Program-made: the position numbers and the translations under genes | Notes under the pieces: generated by a model | What the model was told of the DNA's origin: nothing | What the model saw: only the letters and a program-made list of their open reading frames with translations | Databases searched by the model: none | Assembly (NCBI GenBank): GCA_911728435.2 | Contig: OU452199.1 | Span: 4,226,860 to 4,290,859 of the forward strand | Direction of reading: 5' to 3' | Length of the DNA: 64,000 nt | Source: Apoderus coryli | Lineage: Eukaryota; Arthropoda; Insecta; Coleoptera; Attelabidae | Shown: one piece after another, positions 10,901 through 21,710 of the stretch | How positions within the stretch are numbered: position 1 is the first letter of the stretch | Layout: each line of letters begins with the position of its first letter

Positions 10901-13900
10901 TCATCTTCTTTTTTATGTTAATTTTTAGGTTACAATGTAAGACTTAGTGGGGAAGACGTTGGCCGAGGTACATTTTCTCATCGACATGTTATGCTAGTTA
11001 ATCAAGAAACAAATGACACTTACATACCGCTAAACCATATGCATCCAGATCAAAAAGGCTTTCTAGAGGTTGCCAACAGTATTCTATCGGAAGAGGCGGT
11101 ACTTGGCTATGAGTACGGTATGAGTATTGAGAGTCCGAGGAATTTAGTTGTGTGGGAGGCGCAATTTGGTGATTTCTTTAATGGAGCACAAATTATTTTT
11201 GATACGTTTATCAGTAATGGCGAAGGTGAGTATTTTTATTATAATCTTCATGAGAAATTTGCCGGCAACTTTCTAGGTCGTAGATCTGGATAAAGATAAT
11301 ATCAACATTGTCAGCGTTGTTTCTAAGGTATTTAGGATATCTCAGTGGTGCTTCCGAGTTTGTCTGTCTAAAAATCTTATAATATTGTTATTTCACCACT
11401 TAGCAGCTGGACTGTGCCTTTACTGAGTGTCTTAAATATTGCAGGGTCTCCTACTGGTTGCCTGTGTTTGTCTTTTGCAACAGTCGCATTCGCATTACTG
11501 AATACATAACCTGCTCGTAAGGTAAGGTAAGGAACAGCCCTATTTTATGCAGGGATTCGATACATTATTACCCTCGACCGATTCGGTTCCTACCAGGTTA
11601 GTTGCCTCAGTTTTCATGTCTGTACGAGGTACTCGCAATGTAAGTCAGTCAGGTCTTCGATCTGTTTGGACGTCACTTCCAGACATGCTAACGCTTTTGG
11701 TGCCGCTTACTGTCTAAGCCAGTGGTCGCCAACCTTCTGAATGTATTGAGGACCTTCGGTAATTGTAGAATGTATAGTGAGCTACTTTTTTTTTTTTTTT
11801 TGAATGTACAGTGGTTTTGGGGCCTTTGTGTGGTATAGGACGCTATCATACAGGACCTCATCAAGACCTAAGAAACTATCCTTAATGACCGTTGCGAAGA
11901 ATGTCGTTTGGCATGCAAATAGCCCTTCATAATATCATTGTCCTGCGTAAATTTCACGACCCCATTATTAGGAAAACAGATTTCAATTTTTTGAGGCCTT
12001 GGTTTGGTATAGGACGCTATCATACAGGACCTAATCAAGACCTAAGAAACTATCCTTAATGACCGTTCCGAAGAATGTCGTTTGGCATGCAAATAGCCCT
12101 TCATAATATTGTCCTGCGTAAATTTCACGACCCCATTATTAGGAAAACAGATTTCAATTTTAATGCCTTGGTTTGGTATAGGACGCTATCATACAGGACC
12201 TAATCAAGACCTAAGAAACTATCCTTAATGACCGTTCCGAAGAATGTCGTTTGGCATGCGTTTGGCATGCAAATAGCCCTTTATTGTCCTGCGTAATTTT
12301 CACGACCCCATTATTAGGAAAACAGATTTCAAATTTTGGGACCTTGGTTTGGTATAGGACGCTATCATACAGGACCTAATCAAGACCTAAGAAACTATCC
12401 TTAATGACCGTTCCGAAGAATGTCGTTTGGCATGCAAATAGCCCTTCAATTGCATTGTCCTGCGTAAATTTCACGACCCCATTATTAGGAAAACAGATTT
12501 CAATTTTTTGGGGCCTTGGTTTGGTATAGGACGCTATCGTACAGGACCTAATCAAGACCTAAGAAACTATCCTTAATGACCGTTCCGAAGAATGTCGTTT
12601 GGCATGTAAATATCCCTTCATAATATCATTGTCCTGCGTAAATTTCACGCCCCCTTATTAGGAAAACAGATTTCAATTTTTTTGGGTCTTGGTTTGGTAT
12701 AGGACGCTATCATACAGGAACTAATCAAGACCTAAGAAACTATCCTTAATGACCGTTCCGAAGAATGTCGTTTGGCATGCAAATAGCCCTTCATAATATC
12801 ATTGTCCTGCGTAAATTTCACGACCCCATTATTAGGAAAACAGATTTCAATTTTTTGGGGCCTGGGTTTGGTATAGGACGCTATCATACAGGACCTAATC
12901 AAGACCTAAGAAACTATCCTTAATGACCGTTCCGAAGAATGTCGTTTGGCATGTAAATATCCCTTCATAATATCATTGTCCTGCGTAAATTTCACGACCC
13001 ATTATTAGGAAAACAGATTTCAATTTTTTGGGGCCTGGGTTTGGTATAGGACGCTATCATACAGGACCTAATCAAGACCTAAGAAACTATCCTTAATGAC
13101 CGTTCCGAAGAATGTCGTTTGGCATGCAAATAGCCCTTCATAATATCATTGTCCTGCGTAAATTTCACGACCCCATTATTAGGAAAACAGATTTCAATTT
13201 TTTGGGGCCTGGGTTTGGTATAGGACGCTATCATACAGGACCTAATCAAGACCTAAGAAACTATCCTTCATGACCGTTCCGAAGAATGTCGTTTGGCATG
13301 CAAATAGCCCTTCATAATATCATTGTCCTGCGTAAATTTCACGCCCTCTTATTTGGAAAACAGATTTCAATTTTTTGGGGCCTTGGTTTGGTATAGGACG
13401 CTATCATACAGGACCTAATCAAGACCTAAGAAACTATCCTTCATGACCGTTCCGAAGAATGTCGTTTGGCATGCAAATAGCCCTTCATAATATCATTGTC
13501 CTGCGTAAATTTCACGACCCCATTATTAGGAAAACAGATTTCAATTTTTTGGGGCCTTGGTTTGGTATGGGACGCTATCATACAGGACCTAATCAAGACC
13601 TAAGAAACTATCCTTAATGAGGAATCCTCCGCATGTCGTTTGGCATGTAGATAGATACGTTCGGAGCTACGTACCAGAAATCTCTTCGCGAGCTACCAGA
13701 ATTCTCTTGGCCAGCTACCAGGGGCTCGCGATCACGGGTTGACGATCACTGGTCTAAGCGAATTGTTTGGTGCCATTTAGTACATTGAGAATGATGATTG
13801 AACATCTCCTCTCCTGGCCAACTCTTGGAATCTTGGAAAATACCCCAGCTCTCAATTCTCAAATTTAGACCTGACGCATACCAGATTATTGCTTGTGCAT

Positions 13901-16900
13901 CATCATCCCATCATCAGCAACACTCGCTAACGAGTATGAATTACCCCAACTGAGGGATTTCTGTTGTGAACCCTAAGATGGCTAAGCAGACCATTCCTCG
14001 AGCCTCAAACCTTGGCACAAAATTGACACACCCAATCACCACCATTTCCCGGCTGTTGTTGTCTTAAGATGATCCTTGTACCTCTTTTGCTGCCCTCCCC
14101 GATTTCGTGAGCCGACCTTAAGCTGTGAATAAAGGATACTGAAGGCGTCCCGTTCGCATGCGGATACGTGGCCAGTCCATCGCAGCTGGTGCCTGACAAT
14201 TATCGTCTCAATGCTTGTTGGTTCAGCTTCCTCCAGAACGCTGATGTTTGTTCGTCGGTCCTGCCATTTAATTCCAAGAATTCTTCTAAGACATCGTTGA
14301 TGGTACTTCTCTAGGGTCCAAGACTCACAGCTATACGTTATGATTGTCTAAGACTCTCGTCCTCAGACGACCAAATGATGCGCTTGCCCATCTTATACGA
14401 TGCTGAATTTCATCGCTCCTGTATGCGCTCTTAAATGCATTTAGTATATATTGGAGATTCTCTTCTGTATCAGCTAGAACAACGTTGTCATCTGCGTATT
14501 GACTGATCTGGATAAGATCTTTGTTCCAGCTTGTAGTTTACGAAGGTGAGGAGTCCGTCGCCATCAAATCTGTAGACGATCTCTATTCCTCCGGCAGTTC
14601 ATCCTTAACAAGTTGAATGACCGTTCCCACAAACATCGAAAACAAGCTCTGTCACCCAAGGTTCGATCGTTTTGCTTCCCGGTTTTTAGGAATTGATTTC
14701 AAGGGTGTTTTACGTAATTTGTCTACTTGTCACAGGAGGAACGAAAATAGATTATTGGCTGAGGCAACCGTAGGTTTACCCGCAATGTACAATCAATATA
14801 TTAGTCCTAGTAACAACAATAACAATTACTAGCATTTTCTTGTACTAGCTAAATGGCTATGGCAAAGCGGCATCACAATTCTATTACCGCACGGTTACGA
14901 TGGTGCAGGTCCGGAACACAGTTCAGCAAGAATAGAACGATTTCTTCAAATGACGGATTCGAAAAGGACAAAAGTTGATGGTGATAATGTTAATATGCAA
15001 GTGTGTCAACCCAGTACGCCTGCGCAGTATTTCCACTTACTGAGAAGACAGGTATTATTTTCATACAAAATTAAGAACTAACCCAGCTGTCATCATCTGT
15101 CATAATTTGTCATAGACCTTGTAGAACATTCTGTATTACAAAATTATAAAATGAATCTGTGCCCGTAATATAAATGAAAAATAATAATTTCGTGGCATAG
15201 CGGACTGGTTTTATTTACTATTTTGTTTAATTTAGGAAGGCCTCAGTCTAATTCAGTAGAACCAGACCGAGGCATGGGTCGACAGATATTAACGCATTTG
15301 TTTCGCTCTTATAATCAGCTCGTCAGAGTACCATAGTCGTTGCTCAACTACCATATCGGCATACATTTAAGCACAGCGAGATATACAACAGTAGATATAT
15401 GTAAACACGTATCATGTACATACACATAGTAATGCATATCCCACCATACAGAGGCCGTTTACACTATTTTCATTTAATTTCTATTTGTATTTCTATTTTT
15501 ACGACTGGTCTTACCTATACGTTGGATTGGTTCGGCCTCTGTATGGTGGGATATGCATTACTATGTGTATGTGTTTACATATACTGTTGTATATCTCGCT
15601 GTGCTTAAATGCAGGCCGATATGGTAGATGAGCAACGACTATGGTACTCTGACGAGCTATTATAAGAGCGAAACGAATGCGTCTGTATCTAATCTAATCC
15701 CTTGTGTAGGTAAAACCAGTCATTTTGTCCGCTATGCCACGAAATTATTATTTTTCATTCTGTATTACGTTTTTTTATGTATGCCCTGAGCAAGGGAGCA
15801 TGATTGCTCGAAAGACAACCAATAAGAACGCAGCACATAGCGCCGTAAACGTAAATTCATAAGCAACACTCAATAGGCCTTTGACTAGACTTATTTGTTT
15901 GGAGCTTTTGCACTTCTCCTGTACCGTTATTTGACAGTCACATCTCAGAAACGCAATCTACACTAAAGCTTCGCTAATCCGGATCAATGAAAACTGAGGC
16001 ACACAAACATAAACTAAAATAAGTGAAATCTTACACCAGAAAGTAAGTGGCTCTATGACGCTCTTTTCCCTGATATTCAAAAATCAGTTTCATTTTTGAC
16101 TTTGAGTTAAGTTTTTGGGTTTTGTATTATCCTGTATAGGCAGCCAGATTTTTAAAAAGTGGTGCGATCTAAAGTAGGATGGCCAATTTGATACCTATTT
16201 GAGGTTTGTTTCCACAAGAGTCCATAACCGTCAGGATTCTGCGCAAATCAATTACATCGCATATGAACAACGTTATGCGCAAAATCCTGACTCTTTCTGA
16301 CGGTTATGGACCACAGATTAGGAATTTTAATGTCCGTTCAATAATAATAATAATAAAGCCTTATTTTTAAATGGGCGAAGTCTAGGCCAAAGGCCAATCA
16401 TACTCAACCCATTACACAAAGTAAACAATGCAAAACAAACAAAATAATATAAAGTAAACTACAAATAATTCAAAATAATAATAATATAAACACCTCAAAA
16501 TAAAAATAAAATAATAAAACAATAATAAATATCATTGACATGAAAGTAAATGTTCCCCTAACCATAATAGTTACAGAATTATAAGTGAAACTTCTTAGAA
16601 ACATGGCTGTCCTATAAGGGGCATTGTGAGCTTATTTTGGTTCCTCAGTTTGAGAGTGTGGATCGTTTGACGAAACACAAGCTTAGTCCTCAAATAATGT
16701 GGTACAGCAGCAGCTTAGCATTTGCTTAGGAGGACGGGGGGTATTTAAATAATTACAAAATTGTATATGGATTGCTTTCTTGTGACATTAGAAATCTAAT
16801 TTATAACCAAGATTAAAAAGCTGATTGGACTGACTCGAACTCCGACTAATAGACTATTATTTTGTCAAATTTTCAATGTAAAATGTAGGTACTGTCATTG

Positions 16901-19900
16901 ACGAGGCAACCATATTAACTTAAGATCCTACGAAAAGTGTCCGCGCCATCTATACCATAATAGCCAAATTTTAAGTAAGAAACGACATAGATCAATCAAT
17001 TGTTGGTTGACTTATGGAAAAAAGAGCGAGATCTCGCTCAATCGAGCGAGCTGTGGCAACGCTATACTCCGGATTACATATTAGAAGTCACTAATGTTTC
17101 AATTTGGTCCGGATTACTGGAGCTCCGATTAGTGTGTAGTTTTTAAATATAAATATGTTCTATTTTTTAGATGGTGCGGAATTATAGAAATCCTTTGATA
17201 GTTATAGCTCCAAAGACGTTATTGCGATCTTCTGCCTGTACATCTGATTTTTCCGATATGGATAAAGGAACGTACTTCAAGCCTGTACTAGGTGAATTAT
17301 TTATTTTTTAGGGTTTATATTTATTCTTTCGTTAGAAACTGACTTTTAATCTACTTAGAGTTGAATCAAAATTTGATTTTTATGCTTAGGTGATTCATTT
17401 GTTGATCCAGCGAGAGTTGAGAGAGTTCTAATTACATCTGGGAAACACTACTACACATTGTTTGAAAAACGAGGTTCACTACAAACTAGAGATACTGCTA
17501 TATTGAGATTGGAATCTTTTTGTCCATTTCCCACGATGGAGTTGCAAGAGGAGTTGTTTAAATTTAAGAAGGCGAAACGTAAGTTTACGATCTTATATGT
17601 TTTCTGAGTTCTCTGCTTATCAATATTAATTGTAATTTTGAATTGAATTGAACTAATTAATAATAATAATTATTGTAATAATAATAATACGGTGAGTTAC
17701 AAAAGTTAACACATTATCCCCATGGCCCACTGTGTAGTGTATGCGCCTCTCAATTGAGAGTTGCTAGTTCGATTCCCATGTGAAGATTTTTTTTTCTGTG
17801 CTAATTTCGCTATTTAAATATTTTTAATTAAGAAATGTGCATTTGGTTATATTTTAAGAGTACGAGGCATGTTTTTAAAGTAAGTATCGTATTGGAATTT
17901 AAAAAAAAGACTTAGTACCAAAAATTCTAACAGCAGAAATTGTTTTGCTTTAACTTCACTTTTGTGGATGATGTTGAATGGCGCCATTGCATGGATTGTA
18001 GTTTGGATTCTGGCGTAACGTAGACCACCCAAGTCTCGTCGCCAGTAACAGTGGCGGCTTGTGGCAGTTTAATGTGGTGAAGCGTGAAGCATAACAAAAA
18101 ATAAAAGTCTTATACAGGTATATACAGCTAAAATTAATAGGGATATCTCTACTTCGTCAACTGCCCAAAATATAGGTTATGTTTATAAGTATCTTACCTA
18201 AGTATAGTTTTCTTAAAAAATGCCAAGCATAGGCTTAGTGCAATTGAACGCTACGAATCTTGCCAGCATAAGAAGCAGGCAATTGAACGCTGGCAGTCGG
18301 CCGTCAGCTGGTTGTATCTCGTTATATATTGTATATTTCCTTACCATCCCATCATTCATAATTTTTTCTCCGTTATCTTCACAGATATGACGATGAATGT
18401 CAGCTGCTTTCACGCATTTAGCATTAAGAAAGGGTATCACACCGCGTATTTCACAATCGGCGGCATTTTCGATAGGAGGAGGCATTTTAAACACTCGTTA
18501 ACAACCCTTAAGACTCTCCATGGCGGCCACAGATACCGGGACACAGCGCGGATGCGCCAATTGCCGACCGCAAAACTCCAAAGCAGTACTTAATTTAATA
18601 ACATGCCTCGTACATACGGTTTTTTAAATGGAACACTATATATTAAATACGAGGCATGTTTTTTAAGTAAGTACCGTTTTGGAATTAAAAAAAGACGTGC
18701 AAATGAGGCACTTGTCATAACGTGGCACCAGTTTTTGAATACCCTCCTCATAAAATTCTGCCGCCTGACTTGTTAACCACTGTATCACAAATGTTTTGAC
18801 TTCGTTATCGTCTTGAAGAGGCTGACCACCCAGGTGTTTCTTCAAGTGCAGGAACAAATGGTAGTCGCTGGGCGCCAGATCAGGGCTGTATGGAGGATGA
18901 TCTAGAGTTTCCCATTTAAAAGATTTGATGAGATCTTTGGTCCGATTAGCCACATGTGAACGGGCATTGTCATGCAGCAAAACGATACCCTTACTCAACT
19001 TGCCACGTCTTTTGTTCTGGATTGCACGACGCAGATCGTTCAATGTTTCACAATAAGACGCTGCATTGATTGTCTCATTACGAGGCAGAAACTCCACTAG
19101 CAATACTCCTTTTCTGTCCCAGAAAACTGTGCACATGATTTTGCTTAAACTTCACTCTTTTGGGTGATGATGAATGTCGCCATTCCATGGATTGTTGTTT
19201 CGATTCTGGTGTGACGTAGGCCACCCATGTTTCGTCACCAGTAACAATTTGGTCTAAAAAATCTTCACCTTCATTGTGATACCGCTCAAGGAAAGTCAAT
19301 GCACTGCCTAAACGTTGGGTTTTGTCCAAATCCGTCAACATTTTTGGAACCCAACATGAACACAGTTTCCGGTAATTCAAGTTCTCGGTCACAATGCGAT
19401 ACAAAACACTACGAGAATATTGAGGAAAGCAGTCGCACATTGATGAAATTGGAAAGCGTCTGTTTTCTCTCACCTTTTCCTCCACTTTCTGTACCAAATC
19501 TTCATTAACGACCGAAGGACGCCCACTCCGTTCTTCATCATGCACATTTGTGCGGCCATCTTTAAATGCTCTCACCCATTTCCTTACCATTCCATCACTC
19601 ATAATGTTTTGTCCGTAAACTTCACAGATCTCACGATGAATATCGATCGGTTTTACGCCTTTAGCACTAAGATATCGTATAACAGCCCGTACTTCACAAT
19701 CGGCGGGACTCACGATTGTCGGAGGCATCTTAAACACTCAGTAAACAACGTATACAATGAGGAATCAGACTGTAATGCCGTCAGTGCGTAGACAAGAGAT
19801 GTAGGTAACCAGCGCGCATGCGCGGAACGCCGACCGTAGCGCTGCGGCGGCGGAATCGCAAAACTACTTACTAAAAAAACGTGCCTTGTATTAACATTTT

Positions 19901-20297
19901 TTAACGGAAATGAGGTGTTGTTTTAAGTTGCATGTTTCGTTTGATTTCTAAAGTATAAATTTGCTTTGATATTTCAGTGTTTCTCTGGTGCCAAGAAGAA
20001 CCAGAAAATATGGGTGCTTGGAGTTTTGTTCAACCACGGTTTGAGAACTTGTTGGGCAGAAAGGTACGGTATATTTACTCCATTGTTAATCTTACCCACA
20101 TCTTGATTGATTTTGAATTTTAACGAGTTACTCCGCTATCTAATACCTCAAAGAGGGTTTCAAGGACTGATTGGAGACTTATTTTTTTATTTCAGATAAA
20201 CTACTGTGGCAGACCTGCTTTGGCTGCTCCAGCAGTTGGTATCGGTCGAGTTCATCAACAGCAAGTCACAGACATTGTTGTCAAACCATTTTTATAG
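7950..20297 (+). CDS. DHTKD1: DHTKD1, mitochondrial 2-oxoadipate dehydrogenase E1, 17 exons
   Basis: ThDP-dependent E1 subunit that decarboxylates 2-oxoadipate (lysine/tryptophan catabolism) and passes the acyl group to the E2/E3 of the mitochondrial complex. Exons by GT-AG and phase: 7950-8088, 8146-8269, 8353-8527, 8592-8811, 8865-9026, 9088-9275, 9342-9563, 9621-9778, 10357-10492, 10550-10681, 10740-10860, 10929-11225, 14849-15051, 17171-17291, 17390-17578, 19978-20063, 20196-20297. They total 2775 nt, one open frame of 924 residues, against about 919 for human DHTKD1. The N-terminus is a basic presequence, then [15 protein letters not shown] lies at 228-236, GDAA and NNQ (ThDP/Mg) at 339-342 and 372-374, and [14 protein letters not shown] at 599-612. 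The C-terminus ([11 protein letters not shown]) fits DHTKD1 better than OGDH. Introns 12, 13 and 15 are swollen by transposons, yet the frame is intact. Confidence 0.93.
10041..10216. mobile_element. MITE in DHTKD1 intron 8
   Basis: Terminal inverted repeats of about 45 bp start ACACGGTAC and include TGTTTGGCGACATCTAG in both arms, with a centre of about 80 bp. A 3-bp CTT may be the target duplication. It carries no coding capacity and lies between exons 8 and 9. Confidence 0.65.
11720..13751. mobile_element. hAT-like non-autonomous element carrying a satellite array
   Basis: The termini are inverted repeats: CAGTGGTCGCCAACC at the left, and at the right the reverse complement of a close variant (GGTTGACGATCACTG). 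They are flanked on both sides by the same octamer, GTCTAAGC (11712-11719 and 13752-13759). A perfect 8-bp target duplication with CAGTG-type ends is the hAT signature. The 2-kb interior has no transposase and is almost wholly the 173-bp tandem array described separately. A poly(T) tract lies at about 11787-11802. Confidence 0.85.
11816..13640 (+). repeat. Tandem array of a ~173-bp unit, about 10.5 copies
   Basis: The word TATAGGACGCTATC (or a one-base variant) recurs at 11834, 12008, 12177, 12353, 12525, 12698, 12872, 13045, 13218, 13392 and 13566, giving periods of 169-176. Copies are highly alike, with small indels in the CATAATATCATT part and a short CATGCGTTTGG duplication near 12256. 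The last copy breaks off at about 13640. No ORF runs through it. Confidence 0.95.
15163..15769. mobile_element. Fold-back element in DHTKD1 intron 13, ~0.6 kb
   Basis: Two arms of roughly 230-290 nt (15163-15455 and 15530-15769) are inverted copies. Examples are AATAATAATTTCGTGGCATA against its complement near 15733-15752, and GCATATCCCACCATACAG against CTGTATGGTGGGATATGC. The centre is only about 75 nt. The arms differ by small indels, so they are not a recent artefact of duplication. No transposase is encoded. Confidence 0.8.
16341..16800 (-). mobile_element. Non-LTR retroelement 3' end (minus) in intron 13
   Basis: In minus orientation the sequence runs from a degenerate ORF2 C-terminus (blocks like [14 protein letters not shown] and NQNKLTMPL, 16740-16560) through a 3' UTR with CTTTGGCCTAGACTTCGCCC. 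It ends in AATAAGGC..TTATTATTATTATT at 16357-16341. The reading frame is broken. Related 3' UTR words (TCTAGGCC, GGCAGTAA) appear near 28780 and 42980. Confidence 0.5.
17723..17776 (+). repeat. tRNA-like A-box/B-box pair (SINE head or tRNA relic)
   Basis: An A-box-like TGGCCCACTGTG at 17723 and a B-box-like AGTTCGATTCC at 17766-17776 are spaced as in a tRNA gene. A self-complementary CTCTCAATTGAGAG lies where the anticodon arm would be. I cannot pair a full acceptor stem, so this is not a functional tRNA call. A tRNA-derived SINE head is the likelier reading. It lies in DHTKD1 intron 15. Confidence 0.35.
17863..18610 (-). mobile_element. Deleted mariner copy in intron 15
   Basis: The ends CGAGGCATG and CATGCCTCG are flanked by TA. 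Both ends match the full-length mariner 40 bp downstream: the C-terminal side at 17863-18047 and the N-terminal side at 18340-18610, where a [24 protein letters not shown] start is encoded on the minus strand. The middle of the transposase is missing and replaced by about 290 bp of unrelated sequence beginning GTGGCGGCTTGTGGC. The transposase is inactive. Confidence 0.8.
18650..19888 (-). mobile_element. mariner transposon with near-complete transposase
   Basis: A 1239-bp element with TA on both sides and about 30-bp inverted ends (CGAGGCATG.. and ..CGTGCCTTG). On the minus strand, 19737-19078 encodes the paired HTH region and the first catalytic block (VTGDETW). Positions 19136-18663 encode the second (LLHDNARSH) and third ([12 protein letters not shown]) aspartate blocks, the D,D34D signature of mariner. 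The two parts are in different frames: about 14 nt seem missing near 19140, where SARK would be expected between KFKQ and IMCTVFW. Otherwise it is well preserved. It is in tandem with the deleted copy at 17863-18610, in the same orientation and the same intron. Confidence 0.9.
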
Positions 20298-20535
20298 AAA
20301 GTCTGATATCATTTTTGGTAACAAATATATTTTTAAATCAATAACCAAAATCGCTATACTATATCGCATGTGATATTAAAATATGTATATTTTACGACAA
20401 AACAAGCTTTTATATATTTGATATCTTATATTTACACAAATTTGTTACAGTTTCTTATTAATTTTAATTGTTTAAAATATATTTCTATGTTGTTTACAAT
20501 AATTGAAGTCTTATTAGGTTTATACATGGTTTTCC

Positions 20536-20541
20536 AATAAA
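20536..20541 (+). terminator. DHTKD1 poly(A) signal AATAAA
   Basis: First canonical AATAAA after the DHTKD1 stop at 20297, 240 nt downstream. A second AATAAA lies at 20703. Confidence 0.55.
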
Positions 20542-20709
20542 GTGTTCCGATTTTGTTGGGAAATATCGTCAGTTTGGCAACATCGTAGATTGATACAATT
20601 TGACAATATGGAAGGTTATTCAGTAACCCAAGAACTATAAAACAAATGGATTGATTGATAGTTTCGTTACTTATTATATATTTTAAACTTATGATTGAGT
20701 TTAATAAAG

Positions 20710-21710
20710 CTATTTCAAAGACAACGTTCGTGTCTGAATACAGACCCCTGGGCCCATAACTGCATCATAAGCAATGAAAATCAATAATTTCTTCCTGTTC
20801 GACGTGTTGGGTACAACAATGATGATGTACTTTAGTTCTCCAAAGTTTATTTCCTTGCAGTTATGTGTCTGGTTAGTGAATCCATAAATCCGGCATTACA
20901 CAGTGTAAGAACGTATTCGTATTGTTAAAAATTCTCGATATTCTCGAAAGAAACTGGACAGAAACCTAGAAGAGATGAAGATTTCCAGTCGACTGTAATT
21001 CTGTACTCCGCTCAGCTGAAAAGATTCGAAGGTTCTGGAAAGTGTAAAGGTAGCATTCCGACGCGACGTCAGCAACTGCGCGTAGCCCATTAGTCGCGCT
21101 ACGCGTTCGTATCAGCGCTTCATATAGATCCATACTCCATACTAAAGTGCGTGGCGTGACCCGCTAACGATCGCCAGTGGCTGTTTCCAGCATCGGAATG
21201 CTACCTTAAGAAATATCAAAAAGTTTAAATTTGTCGGCATTCGCAGCATTTAACCTTACACAAATATCAACCAAGCGCGATTTAAGAAAGGGTTTAACTC
21301 CTAACTGCTAATAATTTTCGTTCAAAAATCCTCTCAGATTCCCGAAACTGTGTGGAGAGATGAAAATCCAAAATGAATTCACATAAAATCTATGCATAGT
21401 TCACTTTTAAAAGTTTGGTTCCGGGTTGTATTTTTCTTAAATGCAGGACAAGATAATGTTTTATTTCAATAGGATAAACCAAGGAGAACTACGTGTAAGA
21501 GACAATTCATCTTTTGCTATCCAAATTTTGGGACAGAATCCCCTCTGGAAACGACCATATTATCGAAGAAAGAACCCAACTTGTAGTCGTCGTCTAAAGT
21601 TGTACAAGATTTGGACAACAAAAATACCGCCTGTGGAAGAAACAGATGAGCTCTTGGGATTATTTTTATCTGTTGATTTATTGCACATAAAATAGTTGGT
21701 AAACATTTGT
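20710..21710. other. Intergenic region after DHTKD1, no gene recognised
   Basis: Contains only short unrecognised open frames. A 13-bp inverted pair (GGTAGCATTCCGA and TCGGAATGCTACC) brackets about 21048-21207 and may mark a small degenerate insertion. Confidence 0.35.

Larger units (their letters stand above)
11510..14640 (-). mobile_element. Non-LTR retroelement fragment (minus) split by a hAT-like element
   Basis: On the minus strand, 14560-14400 encodes an RT active-site block ([17 protein letters not shown]). Positions 14340-14080 encode the block after the RT ([14 protein letters not shown], then [11 protein letters not shown], then [11 protein letters not shown]), typical of RTE/CR1-like insect elements whose C-terminus ends in WVGHV...RYKD. 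The reading is broken by stops and shifts. A CCTTA tandem tract at 11518-11530 (minus orientation) may be the 3' tail. The element sits antisense in DHTKD1 intron 12 and is interrupted by the 11720-13751 element. Confidence 0.55.

Noticed and set aside
11518..11530. AAGGTAAGGTAAGG as telomeric repeat
   Set aside because: Insect telomeres are TTAGG; this is CCTTA/TAAGG with another register and only three units. A retroelement tail is likelier.
14617..14832. 71-codon plus-strand frame before DHTKD1 exon 13
   Set aside because: Overlaps the antisense LINE fragment and runs into intron sequence; no protein similarity recognised.
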